Positions 11,077-23,199 of a stretch of DNA of 28,382 nucleotides are shown piece after piece. The stretch comes from Didymodactylos carnosus. Taxonomy: Eukaryota; Rotifera; Eurotatoria; Philodinida; Philodinidae. The notes under the pieces are model-generated. The model was not told where the DNA came from. It saw only the letters and a list, made by a program, of their open reading frames with translations, and did not search any database. The position numbers and the translations under genes were made by a program. The stretch spans positions 8,301-36,682 of the forward strand of contig CAJNOQ010001053.1 of NCBI GenBank assembly GCA_905250885.1. Reading direction: 5' to 3'. Position 1 is the stretch's first letter. Each line of letters starts with the position of its first letter.

Positions 11077-11908
11077 GAAAACGGCAATATCTGACTAATA
11101 AACATAGTTAGACGATGACTCATATGCCAGTTTGACATATTGAAAATGAAAAAAAAACAAATAAAATAAATGATAAAAAATACTACTGAGAATAAATTTC
11201 TTTTGCAAAAATGATTAGCTGCCGTTAACATGATACTGTCATATTTAAAGTTTATTTATCGATGGGACGAATCATATTTCTTTACCTTTTCACCATTCAC
11301 AGTTTCTTATGTTCGGTTGTATATGTCCGTTATCTTATCTAGTGATTATTTGGAACTATTTCATACCAAAAGAAAGATTTCAATTGTTCGTCATTTGAGC
11401 AAAAAAAGAAAGATTAGTGTAAACTGCGAAGAAGTGACATAGCATGTACTAGTTCAATTTTTTGATTTTATCTTTTTTGCTTTTGTGAGGACACTGAAAG
11501 ACAAACATTGTTGTACAATATGTATAGGATAAGAACAATAGATTTACTTTGTGTCAAACAGATTTTCGTTCTCTTTTTCTGTTCTCCATGTATTATTCAT
11601 TAAAACTTGATAGTTTTGAACAGGTAATACAATGTAAACTTTACTGAATAAGTTTATTGATATTTTGTATCAATGTACCTTGTGCTATTATCGTTTATTG
11701 TGACCAATTGATTAGAATCAGTGATAGTTTACTGGAAAAGTATAAATTTTTAAATGGCTGTATAAACATAATCCTATTTCTATTTTAGATTGTTGTGTTG
11801 TTGGTTTCGTTTATATGTTTTGCTTGTATTATGTGAAAAAATTCGCTTGATTATATCTCAACTTTCTCTTCTTTTATATCAATATTTTTATTCAGTAATC
11901 CTTTTAAA

Positions 11909-14900
11909 ATGACGTACTTAAGTAAGTAAAAGTTGCCAACCTTTTTAGTTTTGATTCTATCATAAAAGTTGATATTAAAATTTAATGACTATAGTCTTTT
12001 GGCATAAGTATTTCATTCAATGTAAAAATCGATAATTGTTGCTTAGAGAACTGCAAAGCCTTTTAGTGTATATCGTAAAAGCAATAATATAACTAAAATT
12101 ATACGTCTCTTTCGTTTAGAACTATTTTTATTGCTTCTTATTTGTTCTGTTCACTCGCAATATAATGCACAACAGCAGTTACCCCCTCAACAACATCCAC
12201 AACAAGGACAATTTCCATCACCACAACAACAACAACCTCAAGTATCAGATTTTCATCAACAAAATCAACATTTTCAACAGCAAAATCAACAAAATTCTCA
12301 ACAAACAAATGGTGGTGTCTCTCAAAATCCACAACAACAAAATAATAATAATAACAATCGTTTACCATCACAACAGCAACCATTATCATCAATGCCCTTT
12401 CAACGTTATCTAGTTGGAAATTTAAGTGAATCATTTACTTTTAACGTAGCTCCACCCGGAACAAATGTACATTATTTGGGTTTAAATGGCGAATCATTAT
12501 ATGTAAATGGTTTAGGTTTTGCTAATAAAACACGCTTTCAATTTAATGAACAAACGAATGAATTAAAAATTTATGAATTAGATTCAGCTGTAGTAGGAAC
12601 ATATTCAGCCGTTGAAAATGGATGGAATACACATTATACAATTATTACAGCTATTAATAGTTAGTTAGAAGATATTTTATTTAAAAAGATGAGTGTAATT
12701 TTAATTGTTTTTGTTTCTTTTTATTTAGTATCATCATTTCAAATATCTAATTATCATGGTTCTGAAGATCGTAATGGTTCAACCTTAACCACATGTTCAG
12801 TGACATTAATTCGTAGTCGAACCGATCAAGTTTCACCTGAATATTTACCACGTCTAGATTTGTTTGTATCTACAAGGCCGATTGAAAAACGTTATAATGA
12901 TTCGTTTGTTGGACAAAATTTTACAAGACAAGTTACTATTCAACGTCCATTAACAAGAGGTGATTATCGCGATAATGGAACAGTGACATGCCACATAGTA
13001 TCAGCAAATGATAAAGATTTATATCTAACACAAACAGTTAACATTAATATTGAATGTAAGTAATCACATAGAAAATTAGTAGGATGTCATATTCGACTGT
13101 TAGCGTTCTTTTTCTATTACTAAGTAAATCTCTTCTCTCGTTTTTAACCAGTTTTATATGGTATTATGTTTTCATTTTAGATGGTCCAGATTTCGAAACC
13201 GGAGCATCTGAGAGTGTAACACTTGTAAATGAAGTATTAAAATCTGTGTCAATGGATTGTCAAATTGAAGCAAATCCACCGGCAAGTTATGTCTGGTACG
13301 ATACGAGTAATACAACCACACCGTTGCAGGCAGCGTTGAGTTATCAGAATAATCAACAACGGCAACAAATGGAAGGAGGAGGTGTAGGAAATTCGTTCAG
13401 CGGTAGTGCTGGTGTGAGTAGTGGACGATCAGTATTTGGTATACAACGTCAAATACAACGATATTATCAACATCCGGGTATTTATTCCATGCAATGTCAA
13501 GCACAAAGTGGAGGAAAAACAGTATCACAAAATTTTAACATTACCATATTACGTATGTCTAATAAGGGAGCAGATTTGTAAGAACATAAACGATAATATG
13601 TCTGGTTTATTTTTTTAGCTCAAGCTATTGGAGAAAAATCTACTATTGATGGTAGTCAAAGTGGAAGAAGTAAGTTTTTTTTTAAAAGATTAATATTTCA
13701 TAGGTGTGATGTGTTAGTAAAACTTTAAATCATTATTGTAGTGCTTCCGCTCCTTCTATTGTGTTGTCTAACAATGTAGTTGTGCTTCTGCATTTTGTTT
13801 AATTAATTCACAGGCAGCCAGTCGAATGATAGTAGAAGTGTAGTTGCTTCTTTACCTTATCGGAGTAAAACTACTAATGCAAAAAATGATGAGTTTAGGA
13901 ATACTAGGAGCTTACACGCTTCATTTCACTAACAATATATTCCATCAGATAAAATTTAAGAGTTGACTGACACATTGTTTATAACAGAAGACATTCTTTT
14001 GGTGTCATACTTTTTCTTTTCTATTTTGAAAAGTCAATATTATTTTCACTGGTTTTAGGATCAGTGAATTGGGCAGCAATTATTGGCGGATCTAGTGGTG
14101 GCGCTCTTCTTCTGTTAGCTATAGCAATTATTATTATTGGAATCGTTCTTGTGCGGCGAAAAAGATCACGACCAAAACATGATGGGAGTAGTAAGTGTGT
14201 TTTACATCTTTCTGAGTTCAATTGAGAAACATTTCATTGATTTTACTAGAAACATAATGAAAAAAATGATGAATACTCTAACTGTAAAAATGCACGTTAT
14301 GTGTAAAAATTGAATGGAATGCTTCTTAGACAGAAATAACTTTCATTATCCATCTCTCTTTACGACATCTGTAAATGTTTTCTTTATTTTGCTCTTCTGT
14401 TAACTTTTCTCATTTTCCTTTCAGATGACAACTTGCCAAATGAGTAAGTATACATTGTTTTTTTTACTATATTTGTTCGAATGAGTGTCACATCAAAAGT
14501 CTACTCACTCCCCACCTTCTAGAAAACAACATAAACAAAATGGTATTAAAAAAACTGCATGGGGTAAAAAACCATTGGGCGGTATTGGTAGTGATTACCA
14601 TTTTAAACAACCTTTAACATCAATGTCCACTTCGCGTCTTGTTGATAATCAAGATCTACAAGATCAAAATCCTGTTCATACATCAGCTGAAACTGTTACA
14701 CAATCCACATCGTTAGATCATCATTTACCACCTCCTATTCCTAAATATCCACATCACGTACAAGATTCACCAGGCATGAATACATCTAGTGCCGCATCCT
14801 CCTATAGACATCAACAACAAAAACAACCATTCCCAGCTACTCCCACCCATAATAATCATCATTTAGCTAATAGTCGAACATCATTGTCTTATCGCCAAGC

Positions 14901-15509
14901 AACAGCGGGTTTACCCGGATTTCAACAACATGAACAAATACAAGTAAGATCATCCCACTTATATTAAAATTTCATTCTTTCAAAATAGAAGTGACGTTTA
15001 AAAATAACAGACTTTAAGGAGCTTTAAGAATGATTTAAAAAATGTCGAATTTTTTTGTTCAAGAATTTCTAAATAACATTTCCTGTTGCTTTCAGTCAAC
15101 GGATAAACGTAGTCAATCACCTACCAATACTGAACCAGATACATCTCTTCATCGTTCTCGCACAACAACTCCTTTTGGTTCACATAAAAGTTTATCGGAG
15201 TCTATTCAATCCCTCCAACGACAACAGCCAGCTCTTTCATTACCTATTAAGAAAAAATCTCCCATCTTACCACCAGTTCCACTAAAGCCTAATGTAACTG
15301 AACATATTTATCACAATCCTGCACAACTCATTGAACAACAACAAAGAGAAAATATTAAAAATAAACAATTACCATCTGCATTATTACGACAACAAGAACA
15401 TAACACGTCGTCAGAATCAGATTTAGACGATGAAGAAATAGAGAAAAATGTGCCCGATGCTGATACCGCTGTACGTAACGAATATCATAACTTTAGCTTT
15501 TCTTCTTAG
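11909..15509 (+). CDS. Ig-domain type I membrane protein with glutamine-rich N-terminus (tail A)
   Basis: Likely cell-surface adhesion or recognition receptor; the ligand is unknown and I could not assign a named family. Exons: 11909-11921, 12120-12659, 12729-13055, 13181-13552, 13619-13669, 14059-14190, 14425-14443, 14523-14943, 15096-15509, giving 762 residues. The start ATG sits on a 13-nt exon whose MTYL-K joins a Leu-rich stretch to make a signal peptide, probably cut after Ser17. Residues 18-91 are low-complexity Gln/Asn/Pro. Three Ig-like folds follow: about 96-190 (strand pattern with Asp and Tyr but no Cys pair), 198-290 (Cys207-Cys272) and 300-405 (Cys320, Trp332, Tyr395, Cys399). 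Several N-glycosylation sequons are present. A single transmembrane helix spans about 442-466 with an RRKRSR stop-transfer. The cytoplasmic tail is Ser/Gln/Pro-rich and contains the SH3-ligand-like PILPPVPLKP. Other splice forms use the exons described at 13814 and 16744. Confidence 0.85.
13814..13932 (+). CDS. Candidate alternative exon of the Ig gene giving a secreted form
   Basis: Exon 5 ends at 13669 in phase 1 (A|). Both this exon (after TTCACAG, starting A|GC = Ser) and the transmembrane exon at 14059 (A|GA = Arg) accept that phase. Reading this exon gives 39 residues, then TAA at 13930-13932, before the membrane helix. The product would be a soluble 473-residue ectodomain. A weak internal donor (GTAGAA) after the 18th base could instead make a short in-frame 18-nt insertion. 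Inclusion is predicted from acceptor quality and phase only. Confidence 0.45.
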
Positions 15510-16743
15510 TAATCACAAATTATAAATAATTTGCACATATTGGGTATTGATCTTAAATCATCGTATTTGTAGTTAATCACTTAGTTTTGTTTCATTTTTA
15601 TCTCATGCACATTCTAGTTTTTCTTGCTGGTAGTAGTTTCTACTAGGAACTTCCTTGATAGACGCCTATTATTGTTAATTTGTTGTCTTTTATCATCCAA
15701 GAGAAAGAAAGATTGAATAATTAATTAATGCTATTATGGAATTTTATTTATTCTCTGCTACAACTTTTGACACAAAACATAGAAATGTTTGCAAAAACAA
15801 ATCTATTTAATTTGACAACCTTTTTTAGGCTGCTAAAATCTCGATTGAAAAGACTGTTGTTCTGCTTAGAAAATGCGTACTCTCTATAAGTATGAGATTT
15901 TATTCTCATACTCAAATAGTTGTCATATATTAAAGTATATTTACACAGCTTCTAAACATTTAATTTACTTTAATAATTTCAAGACTCTTCAAAAACAAAA
16001 AAATCAATCCCATTCACTTATTAGCGCTTTTTGCACTGTTTAATATTTTTAGCTTTGAACTACCAACTTTATCGTCTCCATTACACGTATAACATTGAAA
16101 TACTCTTGTATATTTGTAGTTTTTACCCCAAAAATCTAAATTTCGTTGGGTAAGTCGATGAAAATGAGCGCAAGATATATATAAAAAGCTTATTGCCTTA
16201 ATAATATGTATGCCTGCAAAATGTATTTTTATTTAAATTTCTAATTGACATATTTTATATTGTGCGCGCTACACATAATTACTCTACGCTTATTTTTGTT
16301 GTTATCTTTTACACTGACAGTTTATGACACATCACATTTTTGTTGGAGATCTTAAAGTTGAACTCTAACTTCATAACCAAATTTTGAATTTCATGTTAAA
16401 AGAAAGAATAACGAACGATACTCATTTCTAATCTCTTGACAATATCCATTTGTCTTTATTATTTTTGACTAAGACAAAAAAATTATAATTTTATAATTAA
16501 TTTTCATATCATTTTATTCTCTTTTGGACTACTATCAGATATTCTATTTTTTTTAAAACATTTCCATTGTTTTTAGTATCCAGAAGAAACTGTTTGGTAC
16601 GAAATTAAAATCTATTATATTTGCTTTCGTGTATTGTTTATGCACTAGTATTGTGTTTGGTGTGATACTCATTCATTTCTTCTTATTCTTATTTGTGCTG
16701 CATGTCTCTTATTATTTGCTGCTTCTTGTTTATTTGTGCTTAG

Positions 16744-17212
16744 AATTGAAATAGAAACACATAGTGTTAAATTGGCTAAAAAGAAACATCCACTCTCACA
16801 TTCACATACTCATGATAATAATAATCATCGTCCGCTTGTAGTGGATAATTGTACTAACTATTATCAACAGGAAAACGGGGCCTATTCACCCTATTCAAGT
16901 AAAAAGTCATCATATAAAGGTCTCAGTTATCAAAATAAAGTAAGACTTTAATTAAAAGTTGATGCTCTATATAGTCTTTCTCATAATATCATTTATTTAT
17001 TCTTACTCTATGTATGTATTTTTTAGATCAACACACCCGGTTACAATCAAGTGGATTTTGGTAATCATGCTGGAAGTCGTGGACCACTTCGTTCTATTAC
17101 ACCACCGCCCCCACAAAAAATAGCCGTTCATCATTCCGTTCATGTACAAGATGAAGCTCCACCATCATATCATCAAGTGGCATATATTCATCAAGAACCA
17201 ACTGAAGTTTAA
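16744..17212 (+). CDS. Alternative cytoplasmic-tail exons 10-11 of the Ig gene (tail B)
   Basis: Exon 10 (16744-16939) begins in phase 2 with A, the same phase as exon 8. The 19-nt exon 7, ending GA|, can therefore join either one: GA|A then K-Q-H-K, or GA|A then I-E-I-E. Exon 10 ends in phase 0 and joins exon 11 (17027-17212), which ends at TAA. This route gives a 611-residue protein with the same ectodomain and membrane helix but a His/Ser/Tyr-rich tail. That tail has a TPPPPQK stretch and a PPSY motif (type that binds WW domains) near the C-terminus. Exon 9 also has an internal GTACGT donor after 15470 in phase 0 that fits exon 11, so a long 811-residue form combining tails A and B is possible. 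The open frames, Pro motifs and phase fit argue for real exons. Confidence 0.75.
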
Positions 17213-18405
17213 TAAGGAATTATTTTCTCTTTTTATTTTTACTACCAGTATTGTGTATCACAAACAAATCACGTGCATTTTTTTTGAGTTTAAGGTTTTT
17301 CCTCTCTCTCTCTCTCTCTCTCTCAACCTCTCTTTTGTTTTTCTTTCTTTAAAAACGAGTTTTGTACATATGATTAGTAGCTATATATTACTCAATCAAA
17401 AAAAAAATGTAATTTTGCTCATTTTAAATAATTAATTACGTCCATGTAACTGATAGATATTCTCTTTTGCTCATCATTGTGCTAGTTTTTTTTGTCTGAT
17501 AAACCGATGTTTTTCTAAAATATATAAACGTTTTTTAGATCCTTAAACATACGACTTGTCTCATCCAATTTTTAAATCAATTAAGGAGTGATTGATTTAT
17601 TAACTATTTTTTCTTCTGTCAACTCTTTCTGGCTATGTATGTGTTATATCGAGCGAGAATGAAATATGTGCAAAAAAAGAAAAAGAAAAACTCATAACGA
17701 AGAATCATGTTTGAATCTCATCTTAGATTTTGTTGTTGTAAATATTTGTGTTTTGTGCCGGCATGTTTACTTCAGATACGTTTTCTCTTTTTAAGACAAT
17801 TTTTTCTTTGTGTGTTTTTTCGCTACACGTCTAGATACATTCCAATTTTGTGCTCCATTATTTTTTCTTTTGTATGATATCAATTTCATTTTATAAAAAC
17901 TTTTTTTTTGTATACATTAAGCTGTTTTTTTTTTCTCATTGCAACACAAAAATAATAAAATAATAGTTATTCTAATAATTCAACAAATATGCGAGTATTA
18001 ATAAATAGCAATTGTCATATATAATAATCTTCTGATTTACTTCAATCAACTTCTCTCTTTCTTTGTTTCCTGGGAGTTGTTACGTGAAACTGATGATTAT
18101 TGTGATGCATGTGATGGGGTCATTGTTAATACTACAAAAAAACAGTTTTTCAAAAGTAGAAAATGTGCTTGGATCAAAATTAACAAATAATTTAGGCAAG
18201 AAAAATATCGATGAAGGTAAGATTTTTACTGATCCCTGTAAAAGACTACTCTTGTTGTATTTTTGTCAGAAGAAATGTCGCTCACTGTAGTCGAATTTAT
18301 AATGAAACGATTTAAGGATTCAAATTGAGTTTTATTTAGTAAAGTTAGTCCCGAGATATAAATCATTTTTTTTATGTGCAAGTATTTTCGTCTTCCTCAT
18401 TTTAG

Positions 18406-18543
18406 GATTATGTAGACGCATATCCAACTATACAAACACAAATAACTGCTGATGCACGACGTTATTGTATTGATGTCGAATATGAAAGAGTAACAAAGAC
18501 AAATATGCAAGGTGAAGCAATCGCTGCTCTAATGGAATGTTAG
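18406..18543 (+). pseudogene. Possible decayed gene fragment, unrecognised
   Basis: After a TTTTAG acceptor-like site there is a 45-codon open frame with balanced, protein-like composition (for example ITADARRYCIDVEYERV), closed by TAG at 18541-18543. Protein-like text continues in another frame just after (STGYTEKTRATFHT at about 18549-18590). A Cys-rich stretch (DDYCDACDGVIV) lies upstream at about 18093-18128 and is closed by a stop near 18188. The frame changes and stops suggest a broken gene or transposon coding region. I do not recognise the family. Confidence 0.25.
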
Positions 18544-19325
18544 GAAGTACTGGATACACCGAAAAAACAAGGGCAACATTTCATACTGTTAATGGACTAA
18601 TATTTTCAAAATGAAATCGCACAAGTTAGCGCAGATTGCCTCTGATTCTAAATTATATCAAAATATCCGTGATCGTGTACTGTATTCATTATGAATGCGG
18701 TTTTATGCAATTTTTCTACTAGACTTTGATATGGGTTACCCAGAAAACCTTGGTTTTTTGGACTAAAATCAATCTATTTTTCTCGACTTAAAAACACTTT
18801 TTGTGAAAAATAATGATATATTTTGAATCGGTCGAATGACGTATAATTTGTTAATTTTATAAATAAACAAATAAATTTTGTTTCGACTTTGACTTTTTTT
18901 TAATTGTATTAACATTTGAAACATAATTAAGCAATATTATGCGAAAATAATTGTTTTTTAACTAAAAAACTACATGTCCACCGACTCTATGGGAAAATGT
19001 CTACTGTACTCCTTCACATTCTTTTCACGAAAAGAGAATAAAAATTGCATTGTCATCAGGACAACAATAAAAAAAGAAGCTTACTCTTAATGACGAAAGA
19101 AAAAATTAGAATAAATATTGTGGTATGATATAAATACTGCTGGGGATTACAGAAGTGAGTTTTATTTTGGATTTTTCATTAAACTGCAAATCAGTAATCA
19201 CTGTGGTATCATGTCTTCAATAGGATAAAACTTTCATTTTCATAAATTCTTCTACTTTTATCTTCCATCACAGTGTTATCTTAGTAGCCATAATTCTAGA
19301 AGATAGAACGTTAGCTATCCATATA

Positions 19326-20006
19326 AGGGGTGCGGCATAAAGAACGGACCATTTCGTATTTTCTATTTTTCTCGCGTTTCTTTTGGATCCTAAGATTAGT
19401 GGGTTTTTTTTGCTGAAGAACGAAGTTTCAAGAATACGTTAAAAATTGACAGCTCCCTATTTTCAACGATGTGCCAAAGTAAGAAACGGAAAACATGATG
19501 ATCGAAGTTTTGATTTTGCAATTGGATAGAGAAGAACAATCATTTCCGATAAAAACAAAACAGACTCGATCGAAAAATCTTTTGTTTTGATGGTGTTATG
19601 AGACTTTTACTGAAACCATCGCTATACCCAGAATTTAAAAGTTAATGAAAAACTGCGCGACAACCGACAAAAAACATGATTTCTCCGTGTGTTTTCATGT
19701 GAAAAAATTTGAGATGTTACTAAAAGACAGAGCGAATACAGGGCTACAAAATGATTAATTCAATTTTTCTTACTTTCAAATCGTTAATGCAGGAATTCGT
19801 TTTTGAATTTAGAAAATTTTCATGTTTTTTCCCTTTCGTATAATTTGAGTAGTTTCCTTGATTGAAGTTCTAAAATTAAAATTTAGGTATGGCTTTGTAG
19901 AGTATTTCGCGGCGCATCTTTTGAAAAAAAGTACTAACCTTAGAGTCCTAAAGAAACACAAGAAAATAGAAAATATGAAATGGTTTGTTCTTTATGTCGA
20001 ACCCGT
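19326..20006. mobile_element. Non-autonomous DNA transposon with ~85-bp terminal inverted repeats and TA duplication
   Basis: The left end from 19326 and the reverse complement of the right end from 20006 align at roughly 80 percent over about 85 positions. They share CATAAAGAAC, ACCATTTC, TATTTTCTATTTT and GTTTCTTT. TA dinucleotides lie directly outside both ends (19324-19325 and 20007-20008), as in Tc1/mariner-type insertion. The ~510-nt interior has only short frames and I see no transposase motif, so this is probably an internally replaced or decayed, non-autonomous copy. Superfamily is inferred from the TA duplication alone. Confidence 0.75.
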
Positions 20007-20152
20007 TATTCTGTGATTCTAAGTGGAACCAGTTTTGTTAAAATTTGAGTAGAATATGCTGCCAGGATCCCATCAGATACAATCGTACCATAAACTAACA
20101 ATTCATAAATTCAGTTATTTCTTTTTCATTTCAGAATTAAGATATATTAGTA

Positions 20153-21465
20153 ATGACAAATACAAAGGCATCAGTAGCTGGCGAGTTTATTAGACGAGGT
20201 ATGTAAAGAAGTTTTGATTCATAATCAAAATGTTCCTTTTATATGAGACCAAAAGTTTATTATTTGTTTACGAATTCATTTTTTTTTGTTGTGCTGAACC
20301 AAAACGATAACTATTCTATAGATGGATATACATTTTAATTTATTTTCTTGAATCTCAACACTTAGGCTCTTCGTCAACATGTTTGACCAGACAAGAATAC
20401 ATCAAATAAGATTGAAAATTAAATTTTTCATAAAAATATTTTTGTTAAAGCATCAATATTCAGAAATTGGATAAAACAAGATGATAAAGCAGAATTTAAA
20501 GCTGAACCAAATCGATACCATATTTATGTTTCATATGCATGTCCATGGGTAAGATAAGCAAAGATGAATAATTTTATTTATTATCATTTTAATTTTATTC
20601 TTTTTTTTTTATATAGGCACATCGTACATTAGTTGTTAGAAAATTAAAAGGACTTGAAGATGTTATATCTTATTCAAGTGTTGATTGGCTCTTGGAAGAC
20701 TATGGTTGGGCGTTCGGTTCAAATTTTCCCGATCCTCATCATCCAAATTTTACTCATTTGAGACAGATTTATCAATTGCAACAGCAAAATTTTAATGGTC
20801 ATATAACAGTACCCGTTCTGTTTGATCTTAAAGTACGATATAGATATATGAATTTATAAAAATACTATTTATTATTTTCCATTATTATTTAGACTCAAAA
20901 AATAGTAAATAATGAATCGTCTGAAATAATTCGTATGTTAAATTCTGAATTCAATATGTATGCAAAATATCCTGATGTTGATCTTTATCCAGAATTATTA
21001 CGAGAAAATATTGATTCAATTAACGATGAAGTGTATACAAAATTAAATAATGGTGTTTATCGAGCTGGTTTTGCTAGAACACAAGAAGCTTACGAAAATG
21101 CTTGTCATGATGTATTTGAGGTACTTGATAAATTAGAGATTATCTTATCAAAATCACGTTATTTGGTCGATAATAAACGATTGACAGAAGCTGATGTTCG
21201 ATTATGGACAACACTTGTAAGATTTGATCCTGTTTATGTTACACATTTTAAATGTAATAAAAAATTAATAACAAAAGATTATCCAAATTTATATGGTTTT
21301 CTACGTGAAATATATCAAATGAATGGAATTAAAGAAACAGTTAGAATGGATGAAATAAAAAAACATTATTTTGCATCACATACATCTATTAATCCGATGA
21401 GAATTGTAGCCGCAGGACCAGAAATCGATTATGATATTCCTCATAAACGAGATACTATAAACTAG
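20153..21465 (+). CDS. S-glutathionyl-hydroquinone reductase (ECM4/YqjG-type, GST xi class)
   Basis: Glutathione-dependent oxidoreductase that reduces S-glutathionyl-hydroquinones to hydroquinones with release of glutathione disulphide; a cytosolic role in quinone or xenobiotic handling is likely. Exons 20153-20198, 20451-20548, 20617-20832 and 20893-21465 give 310 residues, close to the family's usual 310-330. The thioredoxin-like domain carries the family active-site motif YACPWAHR with catalytic Cys46 (WW/DWLLEDYGW region follows). It continues with HITVPVLFD and the signature IVNNESSEIIRML, then the all-helical GST C-domain with LTEADVRLWTTLVRFDPVY. All parts are intact, so the gene is probably functional. 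The family is typical of bacteria, archaea, fungi and plants and generally not of animals, yet this copy has introns and sits between animal genes. AATAAA is at 21646-21651. Confidence 0.92.
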
Positions 21466-23199
21466 ATAATCCTTTAGAAAATTGAACAAACGACTAGTAA
21501 TTAATCATTATTTTCTTTTTTCATATTTTCCATTTTCTGTTTTGTTTTACTATATTTAATCGTGAGAGAAAATTGAGAATATAATACGAAATACAGAGTA
21601 GAAAAAAAAGCAATTGTATATTGAAAACTATTAATCAATCTCAGAAATAAAAAAAAAACAGAACAGATTCATATAAAATAAAGCGAAATATCAAAATGGT
21701 AAAAAAATGATTTTTTATCACAAAATAAAAGATAGTCTACTATTTTTTCAAGTAATGTTTGATAGAAGTTGGTAGAGGAATACGATCTTAGCCCATTCTA
21801 TAATCCAAGATTGGTGTACGTCTTTTTATAAAAAAATAAACAAACTCAAAAATCTATCTCAAAGATGGATTTTGGATTCTTTCCATCTAGTATGGAAAAC
21901 ATGATTGCCCTAGTGAATGTATTTGAGATCAAGTACTTAAATACTTATAAATGTCGAACCACGCTTAGACAGATACTTGAAAATCAGTAAACTTACCTGA
22001 CGAGCTATTTCTTTACAAGTAAGAAGAACTTCCACTCTCATCGAGAAAATTTATATTATGTTAGTACTAGTGTTGGCCATTTGATAAACATCTAATTTTG
22101 ATTTAGAAGCATACCGATATGAGAAATCATTGATGGACGTTCAAAATTGAAACCAATTTTTAATCTTAGCATTTTTACTCGATTATGCAACATTTTTTCA
22201 TCAAATTTGTCTCACCTACTGCGCGAAAGTCTTGACACAAAATGTTCATTCATTTTCAGAACACTTATTAGCAACCGTTGAGAGTCAATTTTTTTTCTAG
22301 CTTAATGTTGATTAACTGTGAACAAATGTTTGAAAGAGCCAAAAATGAAGTCTGTACAAAGAAAAATAGGAGTTTTTGCGTAATTTGTAGCTTGTATAGA
22401 TTGTACTTTGAGACAGTTTGAAATCGGTAATATTGTAGAGCATTTAATTCTCTACAACTTTTTCCTTGATAACTTAGCGAAATGAACGAACAAAACCCTT
22501 TTTTAACATAACGATAAAGAAGAAAAACAGAAGACAAAAAAGAGGAACTAACAAAGTTAGTATCCGTTGAGATGAATTGTCCACCGACTGTTCACCTCTT
22601 CGCACGATATGACAGCGAACATGAACATAGGAGATAATAACACCTCCTTTTCGTGTTCAAAGTCCGAATAATTGCTTATGTCCGCTCCACGCTCATGAAT
22701 GTCAATTTCGAAAAGTACATGGCGAAAGCCTTGAGCTTTCTCTCTATCTAGACTTGTTCAACTCAAGCCAAGCAGTTGGAAGGTTGAACTCTGAACACTC
22801 GGTAGCCAGACTGTCATTTGTGACCGGCCGCCCAAGAGCCAAAGAAGAAAGACCTTCTTTTTTTTTTTTAACGTATTTTTTGTGTGACTTCACCCTATAC
22901 TGTATTTTCGGTAATTTGGGTATTATACTACTATACTCTTTAGTGAAAACTGTTTCTGTGTATCATCACCAATTCGCTCGTGTGATCATTGTGCTTTACA
23001 TATCGTCCTATCATTAAATCATGTTCAGAAAAGCCTTTCACAACGAAACATTTTCAACTATAAAGCTATAAGAACTGGAACTACTTTCGTTATTTAGTGT
23101 TTCAAAATCTCTCTTCTTATTCTGGCAAATGCTTTAATACGCTCAAGATACGTGTGGTACCAATCTACAACCATTTCTACTTTCACTGCTAATCTACTA

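Larger units (their letters stand above)
7674..11908. other. Intergenic region between the GRK and Ig genes
   Basis: About 4.2 kb with no gene that I can support. It starts with the 3' UTR of the distal GRK isoform, including an AAT microsatellite at about 7887-7908. It then holds an inverted-repeat element (8186-8491), a patch of lower AT content with an unassigned 68-codon open frame (8639-8845) that may be a transposon remnant, and two hairpins (10540-10569 and 11045-11076). The last few hundred bases before 11909 should contain the promoter and 5' UTR of the Ig gene, but no distinctive core promoter element was seen. Confidence 0.6.
17213..20152. other. Intergenic region between the Ig and GHR genes
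   Basis: About 2.9 kb. The first 750 nt are T-rich and probably the 3' UTR and end of the Ig gene, with a CT microsatellite at 17302-17324 and AATAAA-like signals near 17950-18005. A weak coding remnant lies around 18090-18640 and an inverted-repeat transposon at 19326-20006. The last 150 nt should hold the GHR promoter and 5' UTR; TTTCAG at 20129-20134 could be the acceptor of a 5' UTR intron. Confidence 0.55.

Noticed and set aside
12138-12434. 98-codon minus-strand and 82-codon plus-strand frames
   Set aside because: Shadows of the glutamine-codon repeat in the Ig gene's second exon.
16577-16596. Possible 20-nt exon (TATCCAGAAGAA...) between exons 9 and 10 of the Ig gene
   Set aside because: Splicing it in from a phase-0 exon creates a stop at the exon 10 junction, and its GTACGA donor is weak.
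22268-22537. 89-codon minus-strand frame
   Set aside because: No domain or splice context; likely chance or old repeat sequence.
22754-23017. 87-codon plus-strand frame
   Set aside because: Runs through a poly-T tract into hydrophobic noise, no motif, no coding neighbours.
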